This document shows positions 34,985 to 43,829 of a stretch of DNA of 64,000 nucleotides, in pieces. This DNA comes from Nostoc sp. FACHB-892 (GTDB taxonomy: Bacteria > Cyanobacteriota > Cyanobacteriia > Cyanobacteriales > Nostocaceae), in the NCBI RefSeq assembly GCF_014698795.1, contig NZ_JACJTR010000020.1, positions 1-64,000 of the forward strand, read 5' to 3'. Within the stretch, counting starts at the first letter, position 1. Each line of letters starts with the position of its first letter. The notes under the pieces are model-generated. The model saw only the letters and a program-made list of their open reading frames with translations. It ran no database searches and was not told the DNA's origin. Position numbers and translations under genes: made by a program.

Positions 34985-35326
34985 ATGGCGAAAATCCAGT
35001 TTTCTAGAGGTCTTGACGAAGAAGTAACTCCAGAGGTACGCTTGACGCGATCGCGTACTGGTGACAGTGGGACAGCGACATTTATTTTTACCAATCCTAA
35101 AATTTTAGATCAAGGTAGCACCGAAGATATTACCGGGATGTACCTGATTGACCAAGAAGGAGAGATAATTACCCGTGAAGTTAAAGCTAAATTTATCAAC
35201 GGGAAACCGGAAGCATTAGAAGCACTTTACGTGATGAAATCTGCCCAAGAATGGGAGCGCTTTATGCGCTTCATGGAGCGGTATGCTGAAGAAAACGATT
35301 TGGGACTGAGCAAAAATGAGGCGTAG
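34985..35326 (+). CDS. psb28: Photosystem II assembly protein Psb28
   Basis: 113 residues matching Psb28: IQFSRGLDEEVTPEVRLTRS, GTATFIFTNPKILDQGS, ITGMYLIDQEGEI and LYVMKSAQEWERFMRFMERY. Psb28 binds the cytoplasmic side of the PSII assembly intermediate RC47 and is released before oxygen-evolving complex formation. It is followed by short gggcat-type repeats and moaB. Length and motif content are complete. Confidence 0.96.
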   Translation: MAKIQFSRGLDEEVTPEVRLTRSRTGDSGTATFIFTNPKILDQGSTEDITGMYLIDQEGEIITREVKAKFINGKPEALEALYVMKSAQEWERFMRFMERYAEENDLGLSKNEA

Positions 35327-35430
35327 GGTATAGGGCATTGGGCATGGGGCATAGGGAATTGTCATGTTCAATGAATGCGCCATAGACCATGCCCAATTAT
35401 CCATTAGTCAAAATTTATGAGTAACATATA

Positions 35431-35940
35431 ATGCCACAACCCCACCCAGACTCGCCTGGAATTACGGTAATTTGTGCTGTGGTTACTGTCAGCGATACAC
35501 GCACTTTTGAAACAGACAAAAGTGGTCAGCTAATTCAGCAGTTACTACTTGGTGCTAACCATGCTGTAGGAGCTTACACAATTATCAAAGATGAACCAAC
35601 ACAAATTCAAGAACAGATAGAAAATCTTGGTAAAAGCTCAAATTTGGATGCTGTAATTTTCAATGGTGGTACAGGTATTGCACCAAGAGATACCACCTAC
35701 GATGCTATTGAAAAGTTACTAGAGAAAACTTTACCGGGGTTTGGTGAGTTATTTCGTTTTTTAAGTTATCAAGAAATTGGTTCGCGGGCGATCGCTTCTC
35801 GCGCTGTTGCTGGTGTTTATCAAGATAAATTAATTTTCTCACTTCCTGGTTCCAGTAATGCTGTGCGACTGGCGATGGAAAAACTGATTTTACCCGAACT
35901 CACTCACTTGGTAAGTCAGGTTTCTAAGGAAGTAAAATAA
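35431..35940 (+). CDS. moaB: Molybdenum cofactor biosynthesis protein B (MogA/MoaB family)
   Basis: 169 residues of the MoCF-binding fold: the start VICAVVTVSDTR, the catalytic loop NGGTGIAPRDTTYDAIEKLL and the FSLPGSSNAVRLAMEKL end. It adenylylates molybdopterin or binds it before molybdate insertion. Complete, and single in this region. Confidence 0.93.
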   Translation: MPQPHPDSPGITVICAVVTVSDTRTFETDKSGQLIQQLLLGANHAVGAYTIIKDEPTQIQEQIENLGKSSNLDAVIFNGGTGIAPRDTTYDAIEKLLEKTLPGFGELFRFLSYQEIGSRAIASRAVAGVYQDKLIFSLPGSSNAVRLAMEKLILPELTHLVSQVSKEVK

Positions 35941-36077
35941 GCAGCCTTTCAGAAAGTTATTATAAGAACTTTTGTAAAACTAAGGCATAAAATACTAAAA
36001 TCATCCCTTTTATTCTTACATCTTGAGCCTATCCAGAATTATAGTGAATCGGATGTAATGTTAATATCAGGTCAACA

Positions 36078-37835
36078 ATGGAGCCTATTTACTGGAATTG
36101 CATAATTGCTCATGGCATTACTGCATTTTCATACTTTGGTATCCCTACAGTAATAGGGGTTTTCTTTGCTAAAACTAAGGCAACTATCCCTTCTAAGTTT
36201 TGGCTAGCCTTTTTCTTATCAGGTGGATTCGTACTATCTTGCGGATTTCATCACCTTTTGGCAGCCTTTGAACCACATTCGACAGTGTCGCTATTGCACT
36301 TAGGCGTACTTGATGTAATGGCGTTTGTTTCTTTGTCTGCTTTAATCTACTTGATGCCAACCGCTTATCAAATTGTAGAGGCGATCGCTAAATCTCAAGA
36401 AGATACCAGCGAACTTCAACGCAGCCAGCAGATGCAACGGTTATTCCTAGATCAGGGCCCGTTTGGAGCCTATATCAAAGATGAGCAATCCAGAATGCTC
36501 TATTACAATCAGGAGTTGCAATCTAAATTTTTGGTAGATTCACAAGAATGGTTGGGAAAAACGGATGGTGAATTCTTGCCAGATCCAGAAGAAGGGCGGA
36601 GAGTAATGGAAAACGATCAAGTCGTTTTGAAGACTTTACGCCCCTTAAAGCTGATTGAAGAGGTAAAGATATCTGATAACGATCAGCCGTGCTACTGGCT
36701 ATCATTTAAGTTTCCGTTTACCGATTACGCAACGGGTGCTTACCGTATCGGTGGCATTAGTATCGATATTACAGAATCTATAGAAGCACAGCGATCGCTC
36801 ACTAGTCTAAATCGCCAGCTAGAAGAAAAAACATTGAAATTAGAGGCAAAAAAACAGGAACTTATATATCTCTCAGAGATGGCGGATATGCTTTATTGCT
36901 GCGAATCTGAAGATGAGATGTATCAAGTGGTTGCTTTAACCTGTTCCAAACTTTTTCCTAATATGAGTGGTTGTATCAATATAATTGCTAATTCCAAAAA
37001 TTATGTTCAGATGAATAGTTTTTGGGGAGATGAAAGAAACAGTAAAGAAATATTTTCACAATCTGAGTGTTGGGCATTGCGGAGAGGAAAATTCAACCTT
37101 TTATCGCCTCATCACTCAGGACTGATGTGCAGCCATTTAATCCAGCCTATTAGCGGCGTACATTTGTGTGTTCCATTGTTTGGACAAAGCGAATTAATTG
37201 GGGTTTTACACATCTATGCCCATGAAGAAATCAGCCCAGAAGATCAACAAGTTACTGAGATTATTGCTAGAACTTTAGGCTTTGCACTGAATAATCTATC
37301 CATAAAAAAACGTCTAACTTATGATAACTTGCGGGATGGGATGACCCAACTATTCAATCAAAACTATATGCAAACTATAACAGAACAGAGATTAGCCGAA
37401 GCTGACCGATCGGGACAACCTCTTAGTATTATTTTCCTAGATATCGATAACTTTAAATTTTACAACTCGCGCTATGGGCATTTGACTGCCAACATTGTTA
37501 TTCAAGGATTAGCAAAGTTGCTGTTAAAATCTATTCGCTCCTTTGACATTGCTTGCAGATGGGGTGGCGAAGAATTTGTGATTGTGATGCCTAATATGAC
37601 GCTGGAAGTTCTCAGGAAGCGAGTAGAACAATTAAGGGTAGATGTTGAACAAATGCAATTGAAAGACGGCGATCAAATCCTCGAAAGAATCACCGCTTCT
37701 TTTGGAATAGCTGTATCAGAACCAGGAATTACAGTTAAGGATTTTCTGAATCGGGCAAATCAAGCGATGCTTGAGGCAAAGCGAGCAGGAAAGAATCGGG
37801 TTATGGAATATGTAAATACCTATATTAATGGATAA
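36078..37835 (+). CDS. Diguanylate cyclase with ethylene-receptor-like membrane domain, PAS and GAF
   Basis: 585 residues. Residues 1-105 form three hydrophobic helices resembling the ethylene-binding domain: SYFGIP (Tyr19, Ile22, Pro23, like ETR1 Tyr32-Ile35-Pro36) and CGFHH (Cys55 and His59, like Cu-ligands Cys65 and His69). The usual Asp25 is replaced by His12. Then come a PAS domain (about 122-235, LDQGPFGAYIKDEQSRMLYY), a GAF domain (about 262-405) and a GGDEF domain with an intact GGEEF in CRWGGEEFVIVMP. It should produce cyclic di-GMP in response to a membrane signal. Followed by a bidirectional terminator. Confidence 0.85.
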   Translation: MEPIYWNCIIAHGITAFSYFGIPTVIGVFFAKTKATIPSKFWLAFFLSGGFVLSCGFHHLLAAFEPHSTVSLLHLGVLDVMAFVSLSALIYLMPTAYQIVEAIAKSQEDTSELQRSQQMQRLFLDQGPFGAYIKDEQSRMLYYNQELQSKFLVDSQEWLGKTDGEFLPDPEEGRRVMENDQVVLKTLRPLKLIEEVKISDNDQPCYWLSFKFPFTDYATGAYRIGGISIDITESIEAQRSLTSLNRQLEEKTLKLEAKKQELIYLSEMADMLYCCESEDEMYQVVALTCSKLFPNMSGCINIIANSKNYVQMNSFWGDERNSKEIFSQSECWALRRGKFNLLSPHHSGLMCSHLIQPISGVHLCVPLFGQSELIGVLHIYAHEEISPEDQQVTEIIARTLGFALNNLSIKKRLTYDNLRDGMTQLFNQNYMQTITEQRLAEADRSGQPLSIIFLDIDNFKFYNSRYGHLTANIVIQGLAKLLLKSIRSFDIACRWGGEEFVIVMPNMTLEVLRKRVEQLRVDVEQMQLKDGDQILERITASFGIAVSEPGITVKDFLNRANQAMLEAKRAGKNRVMEYVNTYING

Positions 37836-37898
37836 ATTCGCTTGCTTTCAAATTTGAATCTTTAAATTTAAAATTCAAAATTTAAAACCTAAAATAAA

Positions 37899-37932
37899 AA
37901 CAACTCCCAGAAAATGTAGGAGTTGTTATTTT
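37899..37932. terminator. Intrinsic terminator, probably shared by the diguanylate cyclase and mraY
   Basis: A perfect nine-base stem (aacaactcc at 37899-37907, ggagttgtt at 37919-37927) with T-runs on both sides, located between convergent genes. Confidence 0.85.
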
Positions 37933-37990
37933 ATATTCGAGCAGTTTTTCAAACAATTCAAAATGGAGCGATGCCTGCGGCGGGCTGCGT

Positions 37991-39082
37991 CTACGCCAAG
38001 CAGATGGTAGCCAATATAGCAGCGATGACATAAAAGACTCCAACCACTTGCAATTCTGACCAGCCAGTGAGTTCTAAATGATGGTGTAAGGGTGCCATTT
38101 TGAAGAGGCGCTTGCCTTTGCCATCAGGCCCTTTAGTGGCTTTGTAATAACTTACCTGTGCCATCACCGAAAGAGTTTCTACGAAGAAGATACCACTGAG
38201 AATGAATAGAGCGACTAAGGTGTTTGTCAATAGTGCTACAGCAGCTAAAGCTCCTCCCAGTGCTAAAGAACCGGTATCTCCCATGAAAACGCGGGCTGGG
38301 TTACGATTATGGGCTAAGAAACCTAAGCATCCACCACTTAAAGCCGCACAGAAAACCATCAATCCAGGTGCTGTTGGTGCAACTAAAGCACCTAATGCTA
38401 AAAGGGCGATCGCTACTGTTCCTGCTGCCAAGCCATCGATACCATCTGTTAAATTAGTCGCATTACTTTCTGCAACTAAGACAAAACCTGCTAAAGGCCA
38501 AAATAGAAATCCTAACGGTAGCGTGAAGCTCACCCAAGGTAAAGCAATATTTGTAATATTAGAAGGTTGATTAAACATCAGCCATAGACAAAACACAGCC
38601 GCAAAACCCACCTGCAAAGCCAACTTTGTTCCAGGAGATATACCTTTATTTGATTTACGGCGGAGAATTTGCCAATCGTCAAGCCAGCCAATCAATCCGT
38701 AGCTGATTGTCAAAGCCGAAACTGCAAGCACGTCTGTAGCAAAGTTAGACAAGATGCAAGCAATTATCACACCTACAGGTATAAAAAATATACCACCCAT
38801 TGTTGGCGTGCCTGCCTTTTTTAGATGGGCTTGGGGGCCATCTTCACGAATTATTTGTCCAGTTTTGAGTTCTTGAAGTAGGGGTATTACCCAATAGCCC
38901 AAGGCACCTGAACCCATAGCACACAAAATTAGTGGCAGGGTTAACGACATAGGTTGCCACGGTAGCCTATTGGCCATCGAATCCAAGAAAAATGCTGTTG
39001 TACCTAGCCCTACGGCTAATAAAGAGGCTAGAACGATTCCAGAAATATTTAAACCTTGGTCAGGAGATAATTTAGCGTCCAC
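37991..39082 (-). CDS. mraY: Phospho-N-acetylmuramoyl-pentapeptide-transferase
   Basis: Integral membrane enzyme making lipid I from UDP-MurNAc-pentapeptide and undecaprenyl phosphate. The 363-residue protein has about ten membrane segments and the motifs LDDWQILRRKSNKG, NATNLTDGIDGLAAG, FMGDTGSLALGG and APLHHHLELTGW. The stop codon at 37991-37993 lies within a gcgggctgcgtctacgcc palindromic repeat, so the last residues may have been altered by that repeat. DUF3134 gene lies 79 bp upstream on the same strand. Confidence 0.95.
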   Translation of the reverse strand: MDAKLSPDQGLNISGIVLASLLAVGLGTTAFFLDSMANRLPWQPMSLTLPLILCAMGSGALGYWVIPLLQELKTGQIIREDGPQAHLKKAGTPTMGGIFFIPVGVIIACILSNFATDVLAVSALTISYGLIGWLDDWQILRRKSNKGISPGTKLALQVGFAAVFCLWLMFNQPSNITNIALPWVSFTLPLGFLFWPLAGFVLVAESNATNLTDGIDGLAAGTVAIALLALGALVAPTAPGLMVFCAALSGGCLGFLAHNRNPARVFMGDTGSLALGGALAAVALLTNTLVALFILSGIFFVETLSVMAQVSYYKATKGPDGKGKRLFKMAPLHHHLELTGWSELQVVGVFYVIAAILATICLA

Positions 39083-39161
39083 AAAAGTTTCCCTTCACTC
39101 CACACTTATAAAATTAAATAACAGTAACTAGGGATACTACCAAGTCCCTAGCCTGAAAAGG

Positions 39162-39398
39162 CTAATCCTCAGCGATTCCTATATCGTCATCATCATCAAG
39201 GTCGTAGCCAATTCCATCTTCTACACTCATTAAAGAGTCTATTTCTTCTTCGTCATCTTGAAAATCCGGTTCGTGAACCTCACGCGCGATGATCCTACCG
39301 TTGGTTTGCAACCAGTCCAACAAAGAGGACTCTTGCTTTAGGGGGATGACATCGGCTCGCTGATTACGAGGTTCTTCACGTAATGGAGAGTTCAACAT
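39162..39398 (-). CDS. DUF3134 family small acidic protein
   Basis: 78 residues with MLNSPLREEPRNQRADVIPL then KQESSLLDWLQTNGRI, matching from memory the cyanobacterial DUF3134 family, and an acidic tail of Asp and Glu. Function is unknown. It precedes mraY on the same strand and could share its promoter. Confidence 0.8.
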   Translation of the reverse strand: MLNSPLREEPRNQRADVIPLKQESSLLDWLQTNGRIIAREVHEPDFQDDEEEIDSLMSVEDGIGYDLDDDDDIGIAED

Positions 39399-39639
39399 AT
39401 CGAGGAGGACAAGAAAATGTTTACGTAAGTTGACATTTAGAGTCTATCACTTGGCACGGATTTATTTAGTTATCTTTTCAACCCTTTATTTGATAAATCC
39501 GCATTCAGATAGAAATTTTTTATTTAATAGGCATATTGCTTAGGTCAAGCAATTATTAGGAATTTTTCTAGCTCTACACATAGGTCATGAATATCTTGTT
39601 TATGCTGATGGAAAGGACTGATTTTTGAGGTGACAGGCG

Positions 39640-40224
39640 ATGATGGGAAAAGCGGCTCTTATAGATGCGATCGCTGGTACAAATCGCGGTCTACTGGCGA
39701 CCCAAGCACAGAAGCAAGGTATCTTAACTGCGATCGCCAATTTAGAAGATTTTAATCCTACACCCCGTCCGGTAGAAGCGAACAATTTGCTAGATGGCAA
39801 TTGGCGATTACTATACACCACCAGCAACGCTCTTTTAAACTTAGATCGTCTACCTTTGTGCAAACTAGGTCAAATCTATCAATGTATCCGGGTAGATACT
39901 GCCAGTGTTTACAACATAGCTGAGATTTATGGCCTACCTTATTTGGAAGGATTAGTCAGCGTTGCTGCTAAATTTGAGCCAGTTTCAGGTCGGCGTGTCC
40001 AAGTAAAATTTGAGCGGTCTATTATCGGCTTACAACGTTTAATAGAATACAATTCTCCGGTAACTTTTATCCAACAAATTGAAGCAGGTAGAAAATTTCC
40101 GGGAATTGATTTTGCAATCAAGAGTGATAGACAGCAGGGCTGGTTAGATATCACCTATATAGATAACGATCTGCGGATTGGCAGAGGTAACGAGGGAAGC
40201 GTGTTCGTATTGAGTAAAACATAA
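39640..40224 (+). CDS. PAP/fibrillin family plastid-lipid-associated protein
   Basis: 194 residues with the fibrillin pattern: ALIDAIAGTNRGLLA, NNLLDGNWRLLYTTSNALLN, IYQCIRVDTASVYNIAEI and a C-terminal LDITYIDNDLRIGRGNEGSVF. Family members associate with thylakoids and plastoglobule-like lipid bodies and help with photoprotection. Two ATG codons occur in tandem; either may be used. It is single, with repeats downstream. Confidence 0.9.
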   Translation: MMGKAALIDAIAGTNRGLLATQAQKQGILTAIANLEDFNPTPRPVEANNLLDGNWRLLYTTSNALLNLDRLPLCKLGQIYQCIRVDTASVYNIAEIYGLPYLEGLVSVAAKFEPVSGRRVQVKFERSIIGLQRLIEYNSPVTFIQQIEAGRKFPGIDFAIKSDRQQGWLDITYIDNDLRIGRGNEGSVFVLSKT

Positions 40225-40529
40225 GTTTATGCAAAATTACTGTTGCGAACGAAGGTACGCCATAACGTGTGCCTTGTCAAGTAGGGGATAATACCATTTT
40301 TTGGGAGTGAGGAATGGGGAGTAGAGAATGGGGGAGATAAAGGAGGTGAGGGAGAAAGAATAATTAATATTCAATTCCCAATTCCCACTCCCCAGTCCCC
40401 AGTCCCTAGCCGCTAATACCCAATTCAGACAAATAACTTAACAAAGGCTCTTGCTGCGACCTTCAGGTTGTAGAGTGAAATCAATTAGCCCTCTAGATTG
40501 GCGATTGATAACTAAAAGGGAAAATAATC
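40225..40529. other. Repeat-filled region before psaE
   Basis: No gene. From about 40306 to 40412 the sequence is composed of gtgggga/atgggga-type repeats followed by cccaatt/cccactc-type repeats. The last 80 bp before psaE hold its probable promoter and the aaggga ribosome-binding site. Confidence 0.65.
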
Positions 40530-40745
40530 ATGGTTCAACGTGGTTCTAAAGTACGTATTCTCCGCCCTGAATCCTACTGGTTTCAGGATCTAGGAACTGT
40601 GGCTTCCATTGACCAAAGCGGTATCAAATACCCAGTAATTGTCCGCTTTGACAAGGTAAATTACTCTGGTATCAATACCAACAACTTTGCTCAGGATGAA
40701 TTGGTAGAGGTAGAAGCACCAAAGGCTAAACCACCCAAAAAATAG
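40530..40745 (+). CDS. psaE: Photosystem I reaction centre subunit IV
   Basis: 71-residue SH3-fold stromal subunit of PSI that helps ferredoxin docking and cyclic flow. It is nearly all conserved: MVQRGSKVRILRPESYWFQD, VDQSGIKYPVIVRFDKVNYS-like segment and NNFAQDELVEVE. A good ribosome-binding site (aaaggga) lies nine bases before the ATG. Confidence 0.97.
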   Translation: MVQRGSKVRILRPESYWFQDLGTVASIDQSGIKYPVIVRFDKVNYSGINTNNFAQDELVEVEAPKAKPPKK

Positions 40746-40995
40746 CAGCAAAGCTACAACGGGGTTGTTTGATGCGATGATGAAGGGTAGCCTTAAGTCT
40801 GAAGTATGAAGTCTGAAAATTTCAGTTCATTCATTCTTCACCCTAGCCTACCCTAATCTATGAGAGCCGCCCTGCGGGTATTTACGGTTTCTCTTGGGTA
40901 ATAATACGAGCAATTTATGGCTCTGTAAGTTACTACCCCATCTCTTCTTTCTTAAACCCCCAAGTACATCAGAATTGTCTGCTTAATCACTTTGA

Positions 40996-41847
40996 ATGCC
41001 TGAACTGCCTGAAGTTGAAACAGTCCGAAGGGGTCTAAATCAATTGACCCTTAACCAAGAAATTACGGGTGGAGATGTGTTGCTCGATCGCACCATCGCC
41101 TACCCGTTTTCTGTTGGTGAGTTTGTTGATGGAATTAAAAAGAATGCCATCGCTACTTGGCATCGTCGCGGTAAATATCTCCTGGCCGAACTCTCTTCCA
41201 CAGGTTGGCTAGGGGTTCATCTACGAATGACCGGTCAATTACTATGGCTGCATCGAGATGAACCATTACATAAGCACACGCGGGTTAGATTATTCTTTGG
41301 GGAACATCAGGAATTACGGTTCGTTGATCAGCGTACTTTTGGGAAAATGTGGTGGGTTCCGCCTGGCGTTGCTGTAGAAAGTATTATGACTGGTTTGGCA
41401 ACACTGGCAGCAGATCCATTTTCAGCCGAATTCACTGTCGAATATCTAGCTCTCAAACTCCAAAACCGCCGTCGTCCAATTAAGACTGCACTACTTGATC
41501 AATCGGTAGTGGCGGGATTAGGTAATATTTATGCCGACGAAGCATTGTTTCAGAGTGGAATTTTACCTGAAACCTTGTGTATAGATTTGCAGCTAAAGCA
41601 AATTAAGCGTTTGCGAACAGCCATAATTCAAGTGTTAGAAACCAGCATTGAGGCTGGCGGTACAACTTTTAGTAATTTCTTAAGTGTTCAGGGTGTCAAC
41701 GGCAATTATGGTGGTGTTGCCTGGGTTTATAACCGCACTGGAGAACCCTGTCGAGTTTGTGACACTCCAATTATGCGGATTAGGTTAGCTGGGCGATCTA
41801 GTCACTTTTGCCCACAGTGTCAAACACTACGGGGGGTTAGGAGTTAG
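40996..41847 (+). CDS. mutM: Formamidopyrimidine-DNA glycosylase
   Basis: Base-excision glycosylase/AP lyase for oxidised purines. Catalytic N-terminus MPELPEVETVRRGL (Pro-Glu), HRRGKYLLAEL lysine segment, VVAGLGNIYADEALF helix-two-turn-helix and zinc finger CRVCDTPIMRIRLAGRSSHFC then CPQC in the usual place. The last codons GVRS and the stop are supplied by a gttagga repeat array that begins at 41836. Confidence 0.96.
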   Translation: MPELPEVETVRRGLNQLTLNQEITGGDVLLDRTIAYPFSVGEFVDGIKKNAIATWHRRGKYLLAELSSTGWLGVHLRMTGQLLWLHRDEPLHKHTRVRLFFGEHQELRFVDQRTFGKMWWVPPGVAVESIMTGLATLAADPFSAEFTVEYLALKLQNRRRPIKTALLDQSVVAGLGNIYADEALFQSGILPETLCIDLQLKQIKRLRTAIIQVLETSIEAGGTTFSNFLSVQGVNGNYGGVAWVYNRTGEPCRVCDTPIMRIRLAGRSSHFCPQCQTLRGVRS

Positions 41848-41877
41848 GAGTTAGGAGTTAGGAGTTAGGAGTTAGGA
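41836..41877 (+). repeat. GTTAGGA heptanucleotide array (six copies) at the 3' end of mutM
   Basis: Six perfect tandem copies of gttagga. The first copy encodes Val-Arg and the second begins with the Ser codon and in-frame TAG of mutM (41845-41847). The array continues downstream. Confidence 0.95.
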
Positions 41878-41961
41878 GTTGGAAATTGGGAATTTTCACT
41901 TCTAATTCTGAAGTCTCTTAAAATGCAGATAAAACAATCTAGAAATTTGAGAGAGGAATTC

Positions 41962-42177
41962 ATGGCAGTTAAAAAGGGAGATATGGTTCGCGCTATCCGC
42001 GAGAAACTGGAAAACAGTCTGGAAGCAAAAGCCAGTGATACTCGTTTTCCTCCTTATTTGTTTGACAGCAAGGGTGAAATTGTAGATATCAAAGGTGATT
42101 ACGCCCTTGTTAAGTTCGGGAAAGTGCCAACGCCAAATGTTTGGTTACGTGTGGATCAACTCGAAGAATTTAAATAA
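41962..42177 (+). CDS. ndhO: NAD(P)H-quinone oxidoreductase subunit O
   Basis: 71-residue cyanobacterial/chloroplast NDH-1 subunit. ATG at 41962 is preceded by gagagg; the frame extends upstream to 41923 but the residues there are not family-like. Sequence: MAVKKGDMVRAIREKLENSL...FPPYLFDSKGEIVDIKGDYA, matching NdhO. NDH-1 complexes carry out PSI cyclic flow, respiration and CO2 uptake; NdhO is a peripheral subunit that restrains ferredoxin binding. A terminator follows. Confidence 0.94.
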   Translation: MAVKKGDMVRAIREKLENSLEAKASDTRFPPYLFDSKGEIVDIKGDYALVKFGKVPTPNVWLRVDQLEEFK

Positions 42178-42184
42178 TAGGCTC

Positions 42185-42215
42185 ATCCCACCCCTAAAAG
42201 GGGATGGGATTTCAC
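42185..42215 (+). terminator. Hairpin after ndhO
   Basis: A strong GC-rich stem with one mismatch (atcccacccc with ggggatgggat, 42185-42210) followed by a weak T-run, eight bases after the stop. Confidence 0.7.
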
Positions 42216-42286
42216 ATTAACTGTTAACAGTTAACAGTCAACCGTCAACAGTTAACTAAATTCTTGTTGATAAAAATTGCACTTTA

Positions 42287-43264
42287 ATGATTATGTTTTC
42301 TTCCCCTAACTCCCCAATTGTGTGTAATTTACCTCGTGTCACCATCGTGGGTGCGGGTAGGGTTGGCAGTACTTTAGCCCAACGGGTTGCGGAGAAAAAC
42401 CTGGCTGATGTAGTTTTACTAGATATTATTGCGGGAATGCCTCAAGGTTTGGCGCTGGATTTGATGGAAGCCAGGGGAATTGAAATACACAATCGCCAAA
42501 TTATTGGCACGAACAATTATGCTGATACATCTGGTTCTCAAATTGTGGTAATTACCGCAGGACTTCCCCGTAAACCAGGTATGAGTCGGGATGATTTGCT
42601 GAAAACTAATGCCAAGATTGTGGTGGAAGCGGCAAAAAATGCGATCGCTCATTCTCCCAATGCTATTTTTATTGTCGTCACTAATCCGTTGGATGTGATG
42701 ACTTATTTGGCATGGCAAGCAACAGGTTTACCACGCGATCGCATTATGGGTATGGCTGGCGTTTTAGATTCCGCCCGCTTTGAAACTTTCATTGCCTTAG
42801 AATTGGGCGTTTTGCCCGCCGATGTCAAAGCAATGGTATTGGGTAGCCACGGTGATTTAATGGTTCCCTTGTCTCGTTATGCTACCGTTAACGGCATTCC
42901 CATGACGGAATTGCTGGATGCGGCCACAATTGAACGCTTGGTAGAAAGAACCCGCAACGGTGGTGCAGAAATTGTGGAATTGATGCAGACGGGTGGTGCT
43001 TTTTTTGCTCCGGCATCGGCTACTAGCGTGATGGTAGAATCGATTTTGCTAAATCAGTCGCGGTTGTTGCCTGTGGCGGCGTATCTGCAAGGTGAATACG
43101 ATTTAGAAGATGTTGTGATTGGTGTTCCCTGTCGGTTGGGATGCGGTGGAATTGAAAGTATTTTGGAATTAAATCTGACCGATCGCGAAAGAGAGGGTTT
43201 ACATACTTCAGCCCAATCTGTGCGTAAAAGTATTGAGCGATCGCAAGAAATTTTGGCTGAGTAG
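42287..43264 (+). CDS. mdh: Malate/lactate dehydrogenase family
   Basis: 325 residues. Rossmann start VTIVGAGRVGSTLAQRVAEK with NAD-binding Asp in VLLDI, the active-site loop GLPRKPGMSRDDLLKTN with the substrate-binding arginine that favours malate, catalytic HG in VLGSHGDLMVPLSR and VTNPLDVMTYLAW. The pattern matches bacterial MDH of the LDH-like type. Interconverts malate and oxaloacetate. Followed by paired hairpins. Confidence 0.92.
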   Translation: MIMFSSPNSPIVCNLPRVTIVGAGRVGSTLAQRVAEKNLADVVLLDIIAGMPQGLALDLMEARGIEIHNRQIIGTNNYADTSGSQIVVITAGLPRKPGMSRDDLLKTNAKIVVEAAKNAIAHSPNAIFIVVTNPLDVMTYLAWQATGLPRDRIMGMAGVLDSARFETFIALELGVLPADVKAMVLGSHGDLMVPLSRYATVNGIPMTELLDAATIERLVERTRNGGAEIVELMQTGGAFFAPASATSVMVESILLNQSRLLPVAAYLQGEYDLEDVVIGVPCRLGCGGIESILELNLTDREREGLHTSAQSVRKSIERSQEILAE

Positions 43265-43281
43265 ATCCCCATAAATTAAAT

Positions 43282-43333
43282 CCCCCTTAAAAAAAAGGGG
43301 GACTTTGACTCAGTTACCCCTTTTTTAAGGGGG
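43282..43333. terminator. Two facing C/A/G hairpins between convergent genes
   Basis: Elements cccccttaaaaaaaaggggg (43282-43301) and ccccttttttaaggggg (43317-43333) can each form a hairpin with A or T loops; such paired elements are common dispersed repeats in Nostoc and probably terminate mdh. Confidence 0.6.
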
Positions 43334-43345
43334 TTAGGTTTCGCC

Positions 43346-43735
43346 TTAACGGCGGTAATCGTCATCTGCGGGATCGCCGTAGGGATCTTCGCTGGCTGGA
43401 CGGACGTTACCAAATTCCCCTTGGTCTGCGGGGTCGCCGTAGGGGTCTTCACTGGCTGGACGTACATTACCGTAAGACGCGATATCTCCGGGGTCGCCGT
43501 ATGGGTCTTGGCTGGCTGGAATAAGGTTGCCGTAAGAGGATATATCTGCGGGGTCGCCGTAGGGGTCTTCACTGGCTGGACGTACATCACCGTAGGAAGA
43601 TATATCTGCGGGGTCGCCGTAGGGGTCTTCGCTGGCTGGGCGGACATTGCGACCACGGTATTCAGCATCCTCAGATTGATCGCCGTTCCCTCCTAAGAAG
43701 AGATCCTTCGCCTTTCGCAAAAAGTCATCTACCAT
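43346..43735 (-). CDS. Five-fold 20-residue repeat protein
   Basis: 129 residues: an N-terminal leader of about 30 (MVDDFLRKAKDLFLGGNGDQ), then five tandem repeats of RPASEDPYGDPADISSYGNV, with variants such as IPASQDPYGDPGDIASYGN. The repeat DNA period is 60 bp. The pattern of Pro-Tyr-Gly-Asp-Pro with conserved acidic residues suggests an extended, possibly phosphorylatable or calcium-binding structure. No signal peptide is seen. The family appears restricted to cyanobacteria; function unknown. Confidence 0.75.
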   Translation of the reverse strand: MVDDFLRKAKDLFLGGNGDQSEDAEYRGRNVRPASEDPYGDPADISSYGDVRPASEDPYGDPADISSYGNLIPASQDPYGDPGDIASYGNVRPASEDPYGDPADQGEFGNVRPASEDPYGDPADDDYRR

Positions 43736-43829
43736 AATCTGTCTCCTGATTTAAATTAGTGTTTCCGACGTGCGCGATCGGCGTTATTCTCCGGGAAACC
43801 CGCTTTCTTATTTACACACGCTTCGTTAT

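Noticed and set aside
38202..38570. Plus-strand 122-residue frame opposite mraY
   Set aside because: Lies wholly within mraY in antisense; Lys/Pro/Ala-rich translation is typical of antisense frames.
43276..43668. Alternative minus-strand frame through the 60-bp repeats
   Set aside because: Also open because the period is a multiple of three, but the MVDD frame has the normal leader and better composition.
43421..43696. Plus-strand 91-residue frame opposite the 20-residue-repeat gene
   Set aside because: It is the mirror frame of the repeat; Val/Gly-rich output reflects the repeat DNA rather than a gene.
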